From positions 1 to 46,660 of the forward strand of contig KV423979.1 of NCBI GenBank assembly GCA_001632435.1: 46,660 bases of DNA, read 5' to 3'. Origin of the DNA: Calocera cornea HHB12733. Lineage: Eukaryota; Basidiomycota; Dacrymycetes; Dacrymycetales; Dacrymycetaceae. Positions 1-13,376 of this stretch are shown one piece after another (the stretch's first letter is position 1; each line of letters starts with the position of its first letter). The translations under genes were made by a program, and so were the position numbers. The notes below the pieces were generated by a model that was given only the letters and a program-made list of their open reading frames with translations, did not search any database and was not told the DNA's origin.

Positions 1-9
1 ACCCGAGCG

Positions 10-860
10 CGGAAGCAAGGTGCCGCGCGGCAGTTGCTTCCGCCAGGGTCTCGGAGCCGGTTGCTTCCGCTCCGGGTGGCGCGCGGCAGCACCCTATCTC
101 GTCGGTCAGAGCGCGCTTGCTGCTGGCATCCATCCTCGCGCGCTGCACTTAATAAGAACAAATACTACATGGCACTGTAGTATCTGTTCTTATTCTACAT
201 CGAACAGTATATGTATATGGGTAAGACATTTTCATTTTCCTACTTTACTAATGGGGTGGGGGGTATGGGGGTCGCTGCAGCGGGCCTGCAGCGGGCCTGC
301 AGCGGGCCTGCAGCGGCGCTGCAGCACAACACACCTCTTACCCCCCTCGTACCACATTGGGGTAGCGCCCACAAACCCTCCTCCAGGCCTGGCCCTGACA
401 ATAGGCCGGCTTGGTGGACACATGAGGGGATGCAAACCCACTCTCACTATTGCTCCTGCCTTATCCTTGCTTGTTGTCCCTGCCTGAGGCTCTTATTATA
501 TACATGGAAGCCTCTTGCAGTCAGCTAAGTACTGGGCGGCTCACTGGCCCGCCTGCTCTTAATGGGAGTACTGCAACTTCTATAAACGGAAGCAATGTGC
601 CCTAAGCACGTGAGCCAGGCTCCCACCGCTCCGGAAGCAATATCCTTACAGAGACAGAAGAGCTGCAACGGAAATAACCGTCCTGGGTGCAAGCAGTTCT
701 CAATAGCGGAAGCAATCTGTCGGAACGAAATCAAGCTCTTGTTGGCCGCGAGACTGCTTCCGCTAAAAGTAATGCCTCCGGTGAGACCGAATACTTCCGC
801 TAGGAAGAGTTACTTCCGCCCTACTTCTGCTTTCGCGTCGCAGTTCTACTTCCGCGGGAC
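10..860. repeat. Degenerate TTGCTTCCG / CGGAAGCAA motif array (array 1)
   Basis: The motif CGGAAGCAA or its complement recurs near 10, 33, 60, 589, 630 and 707, with CTTCCGC variants near 755, 793, 812 and 847. Orientation is mixed: GGAAGCAA copies dominate 580-720 and CTTCCGC copies dominate 750-850. Between them, 275-325 carries a short tandem of GCGGGCCTGCA. The reading frames here are repeat-derived, look unlike each other and match no family I know. No gene is seen in 1-1143. Confidence 0.6.
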
Positions 861-1143
861 AAAAGCAAGCAAAGCAGGACCGAAAGAAGGTTGCAGCAAA
901 ACAAGGATGCTGAACAGGAAGACATCTACAGCTCTGTGAGAGCAAATCCCACGGTGGCACCGTCTTCTCCCGTTATTACGAGTTTGCAAAGTACCACCTT
1001 TTCATGCCCATGGGTGCGCACCAGCGGTTGAATATCTAGCGAAGTACGTGTTCCTAGACCACAACAGGGCCAAAATACAGCTGTCCACAAGAGGCTTCCA
1101 TATACCTATCTATGACCCAGTTGCACATTCGTCTAATCTGTTG

Positions 1144-4100
1144 TCATATCGGCTGATCCATGTCCAAGTCATCGGTGGGATCCACCGTGACGCCGTCCTG
1201 TGCCCACAACTGTAAGAACTGAGAGTATGTCAGCACGGACACAAATCTATTGGACCACGAAAAGTTGCGCACCTGTCTCCGTTGAGCTCGCAGATCCTCC
1301 ATGGTCAGGAGGCTAGTCATCGCAAATGGGAGTCTTTCATAGTCCATCGCGTAATCATGCTTTCTCAACGCTGGCCTGTCACCTAGATTACTTTTCTTCC
1401 CGATCACGAATCTCAAGCATTTCCTTTCAAAGGGTCAGAGGAAGGCTCATGGCTCAAGGATGGGTCTTACTCCTCGGACAGGCCATACAAACCCTTGAGA
1501 TATCCTTTGAGGACCAGAATGATACCGACCGCAACAGATGACCGCATCAAAGGGAAAGGGTCGGCCAATAACACTAGAATGCTGGGTTAGCTTCGTTTTG
1601 GTTCTTCACCCGATAACAGTGCTTACGTCGACCACCGTCGGCTAGACTGGCTTGAGTCTACGAGGGCTTCAGCAAGTGTGGGCTCGTCAGCTCAGATTGA
1701 CGCACGATTAGAACGCCTTCGGTCGTATCTGCATCGACCTCGTCTCCAAGGTCAAGTCGAGCAAGAGTATCCACAAGCTGCATGCCCGCGACAGAGAGAG
1801 CAGACATCAAGGACCTCACTACAGTCAAGACCTCCTCCAGCGTCTTGTACTCCAAAGCAGACACGTTCTCAGCCATGTAGCGTATGAATGCGACCTCATC
1901 CTGCACATGCAAGTCAGTAATAATGGAAAGTGCTCGGCGCCGGCTATCGACCAACCTCATTCAGTGCCAGATTAGTCGTGTCCACGTCGAATGCTTTCAT
2001 GATGGCTTTCAAGAGATCTTGTCGCGGAGCACGTTTGTCCCGTACCAGAGCATACCAGCGATGCAACAAGGCGACCGGGGTTGGATTGCTTCTGAAACCT
2101 GTCACTCGTTGTGAGTGATGGCGTATGGGGATCGTGCGGAGGCTACCCCTACCTCGAACGGCACCTTCGGTGACGCGAGTTTGGTACTCGAATGATTTTC
2201 GAGCACAATCTATGAGGCGACTGTTCAACATAGAGGCGTGCTTGTTCTGGAGCAAGGCGTGTAGGGTACCAGCACGTGCAGCAAGCGCACTGTCGGCACT
2301 TGTCTCAAGCGAGATGAGAACAGGAAGACACTGCAGGCACTTAGTGAGAAATATACTTCGAGCATCCTAATCAAACGCATACCAGCATTGGATGTGATAA
2401 ACCCTGTTTAATGGTGTACCCCAAGATGTCCACAGAGAATCGCTGAGTAGGCAAGTGGGGCGATAATGCGCCTTCAAGTACCTGTCCCAAGTATCGTTGT
2501 ACCACTATGGATGCGATTCTTCAAATAGGGTCAGCATCATGGGCAACAGTGCAGGAAGCCAACCTCACCCGGAATCAGCAAAAGTGTTTGCGCTCCCGAC
2601 TAACTCGTCCATGTCAACTTCGGACTTCTTCCCTGTCTTCTTGTATTCTGTAACAGATGTCAAACCCGATATCAACCGAAGCGTTGTGGACATACCTCGC
2701 TCTTCTTCGGCCCGCTTGGTCGCTTCCGATGCCAGGAAATCTTGCAGAATCTTGAGCACGCGTCCGCGCGCCTCGATATCATGGGACGAGAGGACACTGT
2801 CCATCAAAGCCAAAGTCGAATCATGCGTCAGCAGCTTGGGATAAGCCTTAAACATAATGCCTGGTTCGATGTAAGCACTTGCTTGAGCAGCGGATTGGGC
2901 AAATACCTAAGCATTGTAATGCAGCGGCAGATATTTTGTCACTGCCTCCGTTCTGATAGAGCTTTAGGAAGAGCATATAGAAATGTTCTGTGATGGAATC
3001 CTGTACGAACTGGGTTAGTCAGGTAGTGATATGTGGTAAGAGACTTACAACTGCCATCGCATCGAGCTGGGTAGCGGTATCTGCCGGAATGCATTAAATT
3101 ATAACTCGCAAGATGCAATTCAAAACGAACCAGGGTGCTCAGTACGAACGAGGTCAAAGTCACAGTGCTCGTTGAGGAAAGCCACGATAAACATGAGAAT
3201 GGGGGTGGACTTGGTAGAGGCGGGATTCCATGTTCCTGACTCCAGAGCCTTGATCTCTACTTGTAGTTTTACTGCAGATCATGAGCGACAGGCCCCCATC
3301 GACGCGAGAAGAGCCACACCATTACACGGCCTCAGCAAGGCGACCAGGCGCGCGTAGTCATGCGTTAGGTACTTCACAGTTACACAGAGGCAGGCAACCG
3401 TTTCTTGCAGCCCCTACATCATATCGTCAATGAGCGCCACGCCTACGCGACTTCATTCCTCACCGTAATACCTCCAAAAGTGGACGGCTTGCTTATCATT
3501 GGAACCAAGACCTTCTGCAGCTGCTCTCCAAAGTTCAAGGCGGTCTTCGGCATTCCAGGAATAGACGCGCGGAAGACTTTCAAGACTGAGTCCGTGATGG
3601 CACGCTCATCCGCCTGGATAAGTAAGTATAGTGAGCGTCAACCACCCGAATGCACTAACCGTCGTAGCGATCTTAAGATACGGCAAGAGGATATCAGCTC
3701 TGGAGCCGGACATGACCTTCGGGTGCGCAGTAGCCAGGAGATATATGCCTTGTACACAATGCACCAAATTCTGTAGAAAATGAGTGTTCGGAGGCTGCTG
3801 TGATGTATGCAGAGAACGGACAAATTCTGCATCTTGTCCGTCCACCAGAGTGTTGATCAGGGCATCGCAAAGTGACGTGTAGCGTTTCACGAGTGCCTGA
3901 TCATCCTTCTTCTTGTCCTGCAAGATCTATGCAACCATTTGAGCCTCAAACAGACAGAGATTGGCGAGCGCTCACTTGACGAAGGAGATCTTCCAAGACT
4001 GACATTCTATCTTTGAAGGCGCCAACGACTTGCATGAAAACGCGCATGTCTTGATTTTCGCTCGCGTGCAGAGAGTTTCGACCATTGATGGATGGCGGCG

Positions 4101-7100
4101 GGAACCACATCTCCTCCATGGACTTCACTGCAAGATCCTTCGTGACCGTGAATACGCCAAGAGGACGATCTTCGGGCCAATGTGCTCACCTTGACCGTCT
4201 CATCTTCGTCTTGCAAGCGCTGTATCATTTTGACACAGATGTCAGCGCGTCTGGGAATGTCGTCCGTCACGTCATAGAGGTTTCTCAGTAGCTTCATGAC
4301 ACGCTTTCTCACACCCAAACCCGTGTCCTACGTTCCCATAAGAAGATGGCATAAATCAGACAAATTTTCCTGCTTACGGCCATACGCTCGGAGAGCTTGA
4401 TGTAGTATTCTCCTGCCAGTGCGGATTCTTGAATGATATATTTGCCTATCAACTCGATGGCAGCCTCCCTTACTGCAGAAGAATTGTCGACCAGGTGGGA
4501 TTCGATTGTTTGACGGACATTTTGCTAAAGTGTATACTCCAGACTCCGCTTGGACACCAGGAAAGGATACTCACCTGTCGCAGAAGCTCCGGGTCGCATG
4601 TGATGATTTGCCCTATTGCTCGCAGAGCCTTCGTTCGCATGAACACAGTGGGTGAAGCGAGGGATGATAAGATCACGTGTATGATCGGATCGAAAGCGGT
4701 TTGTATGGGGTTGGTAGCACCAAGCAGTTGGCACAAGGCATCAACCTTAAAGGCTTCCGACTCTGAGCTGAAGGCTGTGTCAGCGGGCAGCGCAAGCTGA
4801 CAGAATAATGTCAGACTACCTGGCTTCGAAGACATCGCCAATGTCCTTCCTCCATACATTTCGTACCGCTTCTGACATTTCTTTGACGAGTTCGCTCCCT
4901 TTTTCATACCGCTCTGCAGAGATTGACGCATCCGAATCCAAGTTCTCCACAGCCTGGATCAGGTTGAGAGCGAGTTCATGGCCCCACAGCGCAAGGGAGA
5001 ATTCTCGAGCCATCTAGTCAGTCATTATGATTAGTTATCATAAGAACTGTATAGCACATTTCAGTGCGTAAATACACACCATGTAAGCCTGATCCTCGGA
5101 ATGATCTTCTTCTGCTCGCCTAGCAAGGTATGACGAGATTTCCAGATGCGCCATCAGAATATTCTTGAAGCGATTCACGCTACACGAAGAAACAATCTGA
5201 TGAGGGGCCTTCAGCAATGGTTCGGAGTGTAGCTATGAGCGACAAACCTCCTCCAGAGACCTGTATTTTGGCTTTTGTGAAGGGCCCTCGGGCCGGGCCT
5301 TCAAGCTCACAGACCTCAAATGCGCTGCAATCGTACCAAGGTGGTCCAGGGCCATCTGTTTGGTCGCATTATCTGCTGTGGTCTTGACATCTTCCAGGGA
5401 CGACATCTGCGTATCAGAAATCAGAGTCTGTCCAAGGAAAAAAGGGATGTGTTGTTCACCATCAATCTGCAGGCAAGGCGGAGTAGAAGGGAGGAAGCCG
5501 GCCACTCGGGCCAGTATAATACAGTAAGCAGATCGGCGATGAAGTTGTCGAAGATAGCCCTGTATTCGGCTTCGTTCGAATCCTTCGTTGTCTTACTCTT
5601 GCCGGATCTGCTCTCTTCGTCAATGGAAAGTCGCGCTTGGACCTAACGAGCTAACCTGTTCACTAGAAACTGCAAAATGGACCTCGCGCATGCCTGGGCA
5701 TCCTCGAGCCCCGACTTGTACATCTGAGCCTCCTGCAATTGTTGAGCGCAGGTGCATGTTTAGCAGAGATGGACTGACCGTTAACATGTCCTTGTCCAAG
5801 TTCTCGCCGTCCTCAGGTTTGGGCTGATGACTTCCCGTAGCAGTGACAGTCCTTGCCTTCAGGCTCTTAATACTCAGCCTTAAATCTCTTCCAGTCGTTT
5901 GAACCAGTTGCAGTAGCAGGGCAGAGACAATGTGAATGGATTTCCCATTCCGCAATCTAGCGGGGAGTCAATAGGACAATTACGGGATACGCTGTAGACT
6001 TTACCTGAATTGGCCGCCCTTTCGTTTGATATCCGGCAGTTTGATGAGAGATGTCAAGATTTCCTCGATTATGGAAGACCGCTGATCCGAGTGGTTGGCG
6101 AAAATCTGACACTTTGTTGTCACCTCAGAAGCAATCGACGTGAATGCAGAGCTCACACTCCTGATCAAGCTCAAGGCAGACAATCTCAAGGCAGGAAACC
6201 CCGCCTTCCCCCCAAGAGCAAAGACAGCAGCATCCTTTGACTTACTCTTCGCTTTTCTCGAATCATCTCCCATTGATGAATTGTCGATGACAAAGAAGGG
6301 GCCGATTGCAATGTAAGTTGCGGCGATAACAATCGACTCAGACATCGCATGTTCACCATGAGAGATCAAGGCATCAATACGAGGCAAGATGGAGAGAAGA
6401 GACTGAAAGGTGGAAGACAGATGCTGCGCCGCAAGCGACTGAGCTGCCTCCATGACATACTTGATCAACGGAGTATTGGCTACGAAATTTGGGTGAGCAT
6501 GTCGCACTCATGTTAACTCCGCTCTTACTCGAACTGTCCGCAGAAGCCTCCACAACGGGATAGACGGCTTTTTCCAGTCCGTTTTTAGCAACGTCTAAAC
6601 AACCCTTGATAGTGTCTTCTGAGTACAGCTGCAGGGAGGCTTTAGGAGAGGTGCGACACAGGAATATGAATATTCGTACCTGTTTGGGCAGGGCATCCGC
6701 CGTCAGAAGAGCAAGGCAGCAATCGGCCGCCATTGTACCCAGTGAGACCAGTTCGAGCATATGTGTACATCTCTCCACAGCGGCGGCGTTCAGCTCTTCC
6801 TCCTTATAGGTTTGCTGTTCTGGCACCGGGGATTCATCATCGACTGCAGCTTCCATGTCGTCTTCAATATCCCCAGCAAGTTCTCCATCCAGTCCCAACG
6901 ATAGCGCATCTGAAGCAGCTCGTGACGTGGAGCGCCGATCCCCATCAACAGGCACCTTGGGCATCAACCCAAGCCTCGAAGGAGTAGAGGTTTCGGATTT
7001 GCGGCCACGGGCAGTTTTGCTCTTGGATTTCTTGGGTGTGTTCTTACTTGTTTTGGCCCCAGAGGATGACGGAAACGGTTCGGCATCGATGGCCGCCTTG

Positions 7101-9910
7101 ACGCTTCTGTCCAGAATTCGCAATATGCGGCTCAACTGATTGACATCGGCTTGGCTCAGAGCACCGCGCCTTCCCTTGCGGCGGCGGTGCCTGGTTTCGA
7201 CGGAAGATGCCTCAATGTAACGCAGCAATTTACGCATGATATGTGGCAGTAGAGTTGGCTCATTTCCGGAGTCCGAAGTAGTCGAGAAGAACCCGGAAGA
7301 CTGACCCGCAACAGTCGGCGATGTCAACAGAAGCGCCGGCGAGGCAGGACGGGAACCAACGGGCAAGGAATCTTCTGCTTCGAAGATATCTTCGAGATAA
7401 TCGAGCAGCTTCTTGACGTCTGCACGGTCGTCTCGTTCACCAGTTCGCTTTCCCGAGGTTTTGACACCGCTGCGTCGAATGCGGGCACCGAGACTCTCGT
7501 CAGACTCCATGTCCTCGCTCTGTTCATAAAGGTCTTCGTGCGCAGTCTGTAATTCGCGCTTCGGGAGATGCTCTTCCGGAATGGGAGGCACAAGCACATA
7601 TGGTATCGGCCGGGCATTGAACTCGCCGTTGGCGGCAGGATGATTCGGCATGGAGAATGGCTTTGGCTTCGTCTGCGAAAAAGGCTTTATGGGTGAGACT
7701 GTGCGGTGCTCGACCGAATGAGGCTTTGCGCGAAGCGGGACGCCAATCACTGCCTCAGCTGCTGTTCGCTTCTTTGTAGGAGAGCCGAGCAAGTCGATGT
7801 CATCTTTTCCATCCTGTGCTTTGCGTTTCAAGGGTGAACTCAACAAAGCCGCACGAGGGCCCTGTCCGTTCGGCTGAGCAGGTGAAGCTTGTGAGGAGAT
7901 TCCAGAAGAGCGTCGAGCATAAGGGCCCATCACAAGAGGATCCGGTGAGTCGTCATCCCCAGTAGCAGGGGCAACAGGAACCTTTTTAAGCTTCTGTGGC
8001 GTTTCCGCTCCGACCGTTGATGAGCTGGACTTCGGATCAACTCTGGAGGGCTGCTGGGGTGGTAGAGGGACACCTCCATTGAACTCGGCCAGAGAAGTAG
8101 GGCGCGGCGCAGCCGACGCAGTCTGAGAAGTTGCCAGCAGAGCATTAGCAGCCTCCGTCTGCAGCATGAAGGATTTTGTGCCGGACAACAACCGTTCGAA
8201 CGGCGCGCTCGTCCTTGAAGTGTGCTCAGTGGGAGACAGATTCGGTGGCGGGAGCTGCGTGTTGTATACACGGTGTAGAGGATGCGTTCGAACGATATGT
8301 GCAGCACCCTGTGAATAGTCCTGAATCGATTGCGTCCATTGCGGCTGCGCGGCTGGCGGTTGATACTCGTTTGCATACGCCTGGGATGACAACATAGGCG
8401 CCGCACTCGGTTGTTGGACAACACGGGATGCCTGGGCCTGAGAAGAGGTCGTCCGTCCGGGCTGGGTATAGGATGGCTGCTGCTGAGACGACAAAGATTG
8501 CTGCTGGGCATAGGAGGATGATTGCTGCTGGGCGTAAGATGATTGCTGCTGAGTATACGATGATTGCTGAGGATTAGAAGGTTGCGGTCGGGAAACCTGC
8601 TGCTGATACGACGCTTGCTGTCGAAGATATGAAGCTTGCTGCTGGGAGTACGAGGCTTGCTGCTGGGGATACGACGCTTGCTGCTGGGGATACGACGCTT
8701 GCTGCTGAGGGTAGGAAGCTTGCTGATGAGGAGGGGAGGACTGCGGATAGCCATATGTTGCATTGCTTTGCATATGCGTCGATTGCTGATGGGTGTACGA
8801 TGGCACCTGCTGTTGAACCGCCGGTTGTTGATATGGCAACGCGGGTGATTGAGAGTCGGCATGAAGAGATGCTGACTGTGGCTGGGAGTGGGTCTGCTGT
8901 GGCTGCCTTTGCTGCTGTGCCTGCGGTGGCGTCTGCTGATGATATGATGCAGGAGACTGGGAATGCGGCTGCGAGAACGTCTTCTGATGAGTCTGAGAAG
9001 CGGCTCTCTGCTGGTACATGGCGGGAGATTGAGATTGCGACTGCGGCTGAACATAGGATGTTTGCTGCTGAGCCTGAGGAGCCGCCTGCTGCTGATACGA
9101 AGCGGAAGATTGGGGTCCGGACTGGGACAGCGACCGTTGAGGTTGAGACGCCGCTTGCCGCTGCTGGAAGGGAGCTTGACCCTGCCCTTGCTGCTGAGAC
9201 TGCGAGGTCGGCATTTCGTACTGCATATATTGTGGATGGGTGGAATGCTGGGGGTGAGTCCCTTGAATGGACGCTTGCGGAGGGTATGAGAATGTTTGAA
9301 GGAGAGACGAGGAGAACGCGTTTGGCTGGTAAGCGGGATAGTTGAGCCAGGGGCTAGGCTGTTGCACAAGTTGCGGGGTAGTGGACTGCTGGGAAGGGCT
9401 ACTATAAGCTGATCTATAGCGCATACATCAGCCTTCTCGACCTCACGCATATATAAGGTAGCAACTCACCCTCTACCGCCTGAGACCCTCTGCTCCTCGC
9501 TCAACAACCTCGCAGCCCGGTCCTGGTGCTCCTTCCAGTACTGGCTCTCACTGTGCCCCAGAGCACCCTGCACACTTGCCGTGCTCTGAAGCACGTTCAC
9601 ACCGCGCTCGTACTCTGGGTACGCGTACCCGCCACCCTGCTGGTAGTACTGAGGGTACAGCACTGATGGGTAGGGGCGGGGGTCGGTTGCACCGCGTGCG
9701 GCGTGCGTAACTTGTTGTGCGACTGTATGTGGTAAGTATATGCGTGGTCAAGGGGGAGACTCTGTACTTACTCTGACCTGTAGGGAGGGTAGAGGCAAAG
9801 GGGTAGACGGAGAGGAGCGACTGGGCCGAGGTGGACGCCTGAGGCTGAAAGGTGTTCTGCTGAGCGCTTGGCTGCTGGCCGGCCTGCGGGGGCCAGCGGG
9901 CGGGATCCAT
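1144..9910 (-). CDS. SCC2: Sister chromatid cohesion protein Scc2/NIPBL (Coprinopsis Rad9-type), cohesin loader
   Basis: This protein loads cohesin onto chromatin with its partner Scc4/MAU2. It is read on the minus strand from ATG 9910 (MDPARWPP) to TGA 1144. The gene is split by many introns; the 5' ones are 9771-9723, 9469-9414, 6528-6480, 6004-5957, 5778-5733, 5655-5608 and 5459-5407. Exon 3 (9413-6529) encodes a roughly 600-residue region rich in Gln, Ser, Pro and Tyr, then a charged linker. The rest is HEAT-repeat-like and carries Scc2 signature stretches: [17 protein letters not shown] (about 5940), FDNFIADLL and WPEWPAS (about 5560), a [19 protein letters not shown] block (about 4300), MFKAYPKLL (about 2850), ALLHRWYAL (about 2060) and [15 protein letters not shown] (about 1370). 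An apparent frame break near 5450 is removed by the 53-bp intron 5459-5407, so the gene looks intact. Expected size is near 2,000 residues. Identity is secure; the downstream intron edges are less so. Confidence 0.9.
8625..8725 (-). repeat. 21-bp in-frame tandem repeat in the SCC2 Gln-rich region
   Basis: A 21-bp unit encodes the heptad ASYPQQQ. It repeats about five times in register and is surrounded by looser Q/S/Y repeats from about 8450 to 9270. The unit length is a multiple of three, so gain or loss of units keeps the frame. This compositional bias resembles prion-like, low-complexity tails. Confidence 0.8.
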
Positions 9911-10244
9911 CTTGCGGGGAGGGAACAGTCACGGAGCAAGAACGGAGAGCAAGCTCTGGTGCGAGGCTTCAGAAGCCTTCGGGGTTCGCGTCCCGATCTT
10001 AGGTGGCAAGAGTGCCCGTGTCTGACTGAATAACGTGGGGAACGAGACGCGTCCCTTACCACGGGAAGTCACGGAGGCAAATGCATTACGCCGACGGTTC
10101 CTGAGGGTGCATCCGGACGATGCGTCGTCGCGGAAGGCATTATGTATAGGACGCTCGCATTACTGATATGAAGTGTATGCTAGATATTGACATAGTGTAC
10201 AATGGATGAGCAACGAGGAATATTTTCAGGGTGAATACGAGGAT
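9911..10244. other. Intergenic: SCC2 upstream region / DUG2 downstream region
   Basis: This 334-bp gap lies between the SCC2 start and the DUG2 stop. It should contain the SCC2 promoter and the DUG2 3' end. I see no clear TATA box and no reading frame worth calling. Confidence 0.5.
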
Positions 10245-13200
10245 CTAAAGGGAGAGATTGAGAAGGAAGCGGGACACGACATCTTGTCCTTTGCGCAAGT
10301 TCTTCAATGATATGCGCTCGTTGCGAAGATGGGCTTGATCCTGTGAGTATATTGCGTCAGTATAGCACTGGGAAATGTGGGGACCAAGATCGCGCACTGA
10401 GCTCTGACCCATTGGAAGGTGAAGGGCATGACAGCCGAACTCCTTTTCAAGGAAGGGAATGGAAGGAATGGACTGGGTGGTCTGGTTAGAAAGACAATGT
10501 GCCCAGTCAAGGGAAAACTCACCCCTCCTTCACGAATCCTCAGCGGCCGAACACCCCACTCTTGTTCAATCGCGCCTTCGAGTGCTAGGAAGTACCGATC
10601 ATCCAGCTTGCCTAGCCACCAATCCGCTTTGTGATCGACACTGATCTTGAGCCGATTAGTAGAGTTAAGTGCCTGGAACGACGTTTGGAGGTGATCGACA
10701 AGACGCTGCGCCGTCTCTTCAACATCTTGATCGGGAACAATGCGAACCGAAACCTTTGCGCGGACCGAGTGAGGAATGACCGTGGCATTGGCAGGGCCTG
10801 ATCCTCCGAGATTGTGGATGCTGAGAGACGGCTCTCGCCAACGTGATCGAAGATCAGAAGCACGCTTGCCGGTGATATCGGATAAGAGCTCGTAAGCTTG
10901 TAGTTCACCGATCGTCGCGGGCCGAACATTGTCATCTAATACAATGTTAGTGTGATGAGACAACGCCCTTTGGATTGACGCACAGAAGCCGGGTATCGAT
11001 ACCTTGGGTCCCGCAGAAAGGCTCGACAGTACCTGTATCCTTAAGTCGATGGATGTTAGATCAGGAGCACAAGAAGCACATGCTGGTCTTACATATCAAT
11101 CATGGGCTCTCTCACTGCACCTCCCTCGACACCGGAATGTAGGTCAGGCTGATCGTTCCCGATCTCCAGCGTGGCATGGATTACACCACGCAGACCGTAG
11201 GTAACACAAGGCGTGTTCTCGCCGATCCAGTAAGAGTTGCTGAAGCAGTGTCAGCAGAGGGAGGGTGCAGCCGTGAGAGCCATACCTGACAAGGATTGCA
11301 TCTATATTACCTATCTGCTCCTTGGTCCTCTGGACCACCTCTCGGAACCCCTCGCTACCGGCTTCTTCTTCTCCCTCGATCAGCATAATGATGTCTGCGT
11401 GGAGCGATCTCCTGGCCAGTAGACGAGAAGTAGCCATCGCAACCGCCATTATTGGACCCTTGTCGTCGGTGACCCCACGTCCATACAGATAGCCGTTCCT
11501 GCCGGTAAGAGAGAATGGCGGGCTGTCCCATCCGTAAGGCGGAGCCGCGATCACGTCATAGTGGCCGTAGAACAGGATACGAGGCTTTGGTGTAACATTC
11601 TTTGATGTACCTCGGAAGGTTGCGTAGACGACGGGGTTTCGACCAGGCTTTCCGGGAACCTTGCAGGAGGATTTCAGAAACGAAGGTGGACAAGACAATA
11701 TCCTGATGACATACCACATGGGATTCGGCGCCAAGTTGAGTGAGGATACGCCTCAGGAATAATGCGGTCTGTCTGCAGTCCTCGCGATGGGTGTCGTTAC
11801 TGACAGATGGGAAAGATACAAAATCGGTCAGAGCGGATAAGAGATCGTCGGTCTTGATGTCCGGTCCTGCCCTGACCGAGGTGGAGGACGATGATCGTTT
11901 CAGCTCCATAGGCTTTTCAATCTCCCACAGCTGGTGTGCAAGTCAGGGTCACATTCAGCGGAGAAGGCATCGTTCCCACCTTCATCGTCGCGTCGTTGGC
12001 GCCAGTGACGAGCTGATAGGCGTCTCGACCGTCAGGTCCTACGCCACCGCGTGGAGCAACCACAATCGTAGAAAGGATGCTACCGTCATGCGCGGTCCAA
12101 GAGGCAGTATTCTCGAAGGAACCGTTCCATCGCTAATGAACTTGTTAGAGGCACACGAATCGGGGTTGGAGGCAAAGCACCTGGATCTGACCGTTCGCGG
12201 AGGCAGCATACAAGTCGCTGCCCAACAATGTCAAGGCAAGCACATCCTCACTCTGACACACTATTAGCGGGCCCGGAGTCCGATCAATGCTACGTACCTC
12301 CTGTGCAATTATCGTCCGTATGACCGCGCCCGTCTCCAAATCCCAGACTCTGATGAAACCGCTCTGGCACCCAGCGTACACCGTATCTTCACGAATGGCA
12401 AGGCTAAGGACGCCGCCTCCAGAACCGCTGAGCGTTGTTCGAAGAACGAGACCGGTCGGCGTGCATTCCCATATCTGAAACGACGTTAGGGCGAACAGAT
12501 TGAGTGAGAGGCGCAGCCAGCACACCTTCACGTCCTCGTCCCCGCTCCCTGTAAGTAACATCGACCCGCCATCACTGCAGCCAACCAGTGCCATGCAGTA
12601 GATATATCCATAGTGGGCCGAAGGTACGATATTCCCTTTCGGAAGCTGCACAATCCGCCAGTCCTCCTCATGAACAGTCTCTGGCACCTTGACCGAGGTG
12701 ACTCCGCCTCTTTCAAGCCGGGCAGCGTGGATAAAGCGCGGGGATGAGTCGAAGAACTTGTGGAACTGGCGTGGAGCGGCGGATACTCCGTTTGTCTCGA
12801 GCTTGCAGTTGGTGAAGTCGTAGTACTGGATGGACGTGTCCTGACAGCCGAAGTAGAGGCATGACCGCTGCGCATTCCAGGCAAGAGAGAATATGTCGCC
12901 AGAATAGACGTCCATGACCGGAAGTACAAGGTAGACGGGAGTAAGCGTTTCGGTGGACCATATCTACGAGTCTATATCAGTACTATGAGCGACAGGGATT
13001 CAAAGACAGTGCGTACTCGTACGGTGCTATCCGCTACCGACTTCATCAGTGGTCTGCCATTGCTCCATACGGTGAGCACGTACCGGCTGAGCTGAATAGC
13101 CACTGCCTCTCTTCAGCAACGACCAGTGCAAGTACGCTGCCGGTATGGCCTCTCAAAACCTCCTCTTGCTGCAACGTCTTCCTATCCCACACCTGTACAA

Positions 13201-13376
13201 CGATTCAGGTGCGGTTGCTCGGGTGACTCAGCCAGACATACATAAACATGATTCTCCTGCGTCCCGCTGAAGATGTGTTCGTCGTCTGCTGCCAGACAGA
13301 GGACGGAGGACTCAGCCTGGTGCAATGTGTGGATGAGAGACGGAGGCTTGTGGGGGGGAAGCGCGCTGTTAGACAT
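10245..13376 (-). CDS. DUG2: Dug2-type protein: WD40 repeats fused to an M20 metallopeptidase, glutathione degradation
   Basis: In yeast, Dug2 and the amidotransferase Dug3 form the complex that cuts the gamma-glutamyl bond of glutathione in the cytosol. Here the ATG is at 13376 (MSNSALPPHK). The N-terminal half (13376-12130) has WD40-like repeats, with VWDRKTLQQEEVLRGHTGS after a short intron and RVWDLETGAVIRT near 12340. The C-terminal half is an M20 dizinc peptidase: GHYDV (about 11560), GRGVTDDKG (about 11470), the catalytic acid pair in EGEEEAGS (about 11370) and a late His in DQAHLRNERIS (about 10310). This domain pair and order are diagnostic of DUG2 rather than of a plain dipeptidase. 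The last two introns run from about 10525 and across 10400-10340; the stop is TAG at 10247-10245. Several small introns interrupt the rest. Confidence 0.88.

Noticed and set aside
5400..5470. Apparent frameshift in SCC2
   Set aside because: A 53-bp GT..AG intron (5459-5407, phase 0) joins LLRLACRLM to [13 protein letters not shown], the conserved order.
7930..9450. 506-residue open frame on the minus strand and a 238-residue frame on the plus strand (8629-9345)
   Set aside because: Both overlap the SCC2 Gln-rich exon in other frames and are repeats of Arg/Ser/Pro or Leu/Ala created by the CAG-rich DNA. The SCC2 frame is the one with conserved sequence downstream.
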